Shown one piece after another: positions 62,825-64,000 of a stretch of 64,000 nucleotides of DNA (the stretch's first letter is position 1; each line of letters starts with the position of its first letter). The stretch is from Buteo buteo (taxonomy: Eukaryota; Chordata; Aves; Accipitriformes; Accipitridae): assembly GCF_964188355.1 (NCBI RefSeq), contig NC_134184.1:30508874-30572873 (forward strand). Reading direction: 5' to 3'. A program made the translations under genes and the position numbers. Under the pieces are notes generated by a model, which had not been told where the DNA came from, did no database searches, and saw nothing but the letters and a program-made list of their open reading frames with translations.

Positions 62825-63995
62825 TCCTAATCAAGCTTCTCCAGCTCCCCTGTGTCTCCTGCTCCTTGCCAGTGGACAGTGGCCTCTTGCAGAACTCCTG
62901 GAAGAAGTCTTTTTCACCCAGTCCTCCTCAAAAGAAAGGCCATGTCTGTTTTTGATCTGATGAACCAGAGCATGCAGTGTACAGATCCTGAGATAGAATA
63001 TATCACCCCACGGATAAAACTGAGGGATGAGGTGTTTGTGGATGGTAAATGGGTGAATGAGATCTACTGCCAGCCATCCTTCACATCCCACCGGAAAGTC
63101 TTCAGCAAGAAGGTACAGAATGAGTGGAGCATCTGGGAGGAGAACAGAGCGCTCTGGGAGGAAAACCAAGTCCTCCAGCTTGAAAACAGGAGGCTCTGGG
63201 AAGAAAACAGGGCTCTGCAATGTCTCCAGTCACAGACTGTCCAGGTTATTTACACTGATGCCATTCAGCAAAGCCTCCAGAAGGAAAACAAGCCGTTCCT
63301 GTTCTTCCAAGAGAGGAACAAATGCTTTCAGGTCAGCCCAGGCAACAAAGCTCTCCGGGCGGTCCAGGAAAAGAATAGAGTCTTAGAGGATTTCCAGCAG
63401 GAGAATGAAACAATCCCCATCATCTGGAAAGACCAACAAGCCACCACAGTCCATGAAGAGAGCAAGGATGCCAGCTCAGATCTCCAGAAGGATGCTGACA
63501 CCGTCGCAGTTGTGGAAGAAGGTAACCCTGGCTCAGCCCCCCGGGGGGAACATGAAGCTAAAGAGAAGAGCACCACTCCAACCCAGAGTAAGATCAAGCC
63601 TGCCCAAAGCACGCAGAGCGAGTATGAAATCCTCTGGGCTCTCCAAGATTTATATGAACTCCTCCACGTCTTCCTGAAAGTGAACCATCTCCTTGGGGAG
63701 AAACAGGGCTGTCACGTTCTCTACGATGTGAACAGAGCCTTCCAAGAAGATTACAACAAAATGAAGGTGCAGCTGAATGCCATTAAAAACACCGTGTCAG
63801 ACATTACGGCTCAAATGGAAATGTTGGAAAAGGAGCTCATCGCCATCACTTCCCCAGTGTACGAAGCAGCAGGACAGAAGCAGGCATCTGCGCATCAGCT
63901 TGGAGAGATGTGAAGCTTGGTGCTAAGACCTGCTCGTTCAATTCCCTGGAAAGCTTCTCTCCTTGTTTCAGGGAACCTAATAAAATCCCAGTAGA
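62825..63995 (+). CDS. CBY2: CBY2 (SPERT), Chibby family member 2, in a single coding exon
   Basis: The coding region runs from the ATG at 62942 (GCC before it) to the stop at 63911-63913, 323 residues. The exon begins at 62825 after the strong acceptor TTCCCTGTCCTTGCAG. An in-frame TAA at 62828 and no earlier in-frame ATG fix the start; the frame is open for 30 codons before it but lacks a Met. Residues about 16-40 match the Chibby-like block (DPEIEYITPRIKLRDEVFVD then GKWVNE). Residues about 62-96 are a Leu/Glu coiled coil with three WEEN repeats. A second coiled coil lies near the C-terminus (SDITAQMEMLEKELIAI). Mammalian CBY2/SPERT (rodent Nurit) is a spermatid protein of flower-like vesicular structures, about 450 residues long, so this copy is shorter in the middle. 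Identity is supported by sequence and by the gene order. Confidence 0.92.
63979..63984 (+). terminator. CBY2: CBY2 poly(A) signal
   Basis: AATAAA 66 bases after the stop codon, within AACCTAATAAAATCCC. The 3' UTR is therefore under 100 bases, and the transcript should end at about the window edge. Confidence 0.8.
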
Positions 63996-64000
63996 GCCTG

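Noticed and set aside
1..64000. tRNA, rRNA, CRISPR, phage or endogenous retrovirus
   Set aside because: None was recognised on either strand. The segment is ordinary eukaryotic chromosomal DNA.

Overview
This is a vertebrate nuclear segment, most likely from a bird. Its coding DNA is split into short exons with GT-AG introns. Its interspersed repeats are CR1-type LINEs, some ending in the avian ATTCTATG-type 3' tail, and no mammalian young SINEs are visible. The gene order COG3 - ERICH6B - CBY2 (SPERT) is the order known from human chromosome 13q14. Almost all open frames of 60-120 codons here are chance frames in introns and intergenic DNA.

Layout. (1) 1-13.6 kb, plus strand: the last eight coding exons and the 3' UTR of COG3, a Golgi vesicle-tethering subunit. 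Its upstream exons lie outside the window. (2) 13.6-16.0 kb: a short intergenic stretch between two convergent genes. (3) 16.0-43.3 kb, minus strand: ERICH6B (FAM194 family). I rebuilt 14 coding exons by matching splice sites and phases. They join without a frame break into about 730 codons ending in a FAM194 domain. The first exon and exon 8 are the least certain. Introns hold a CR1 tail with an ATTCT microsatellite, a second CR1 tail, an ancient L3/CR1-like LINE with a remnant of reverse-transcriptase reading frame, an inverted CR1 copy, and a long CCTCTT tract that reads as poly-glutamate on the gene's sense strand. (4) 43.3-62.8 kb: no gene recognised; AT-rich and simple-sequence DNA, two abutting perfect palindromes near 44.1 kb, and a probable ancient MIR-like SINE near 57.5 kb. 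(5) 62.8-64.0 kb, plus strand: CBY2, whose whole coding region lies in one terminal exon with a close poly(A) signal.

COG3 is a housekeeping trafficking gene. ERICH6B and CBY2 belong to families associated with testis or ciliated cells in mammals, so the right-hand two thirds may be a male-germline expression domain; that is inference. I found no operon-like, CRISPR, phage or otherwise novel multi-gene system. The most useful observations are the exon reconstruction of avian ERICH6B, the poly-Glu tract inside a glutamate-rich gene, a decoy acceptor that would truncate the protein, and the palindrome pair.
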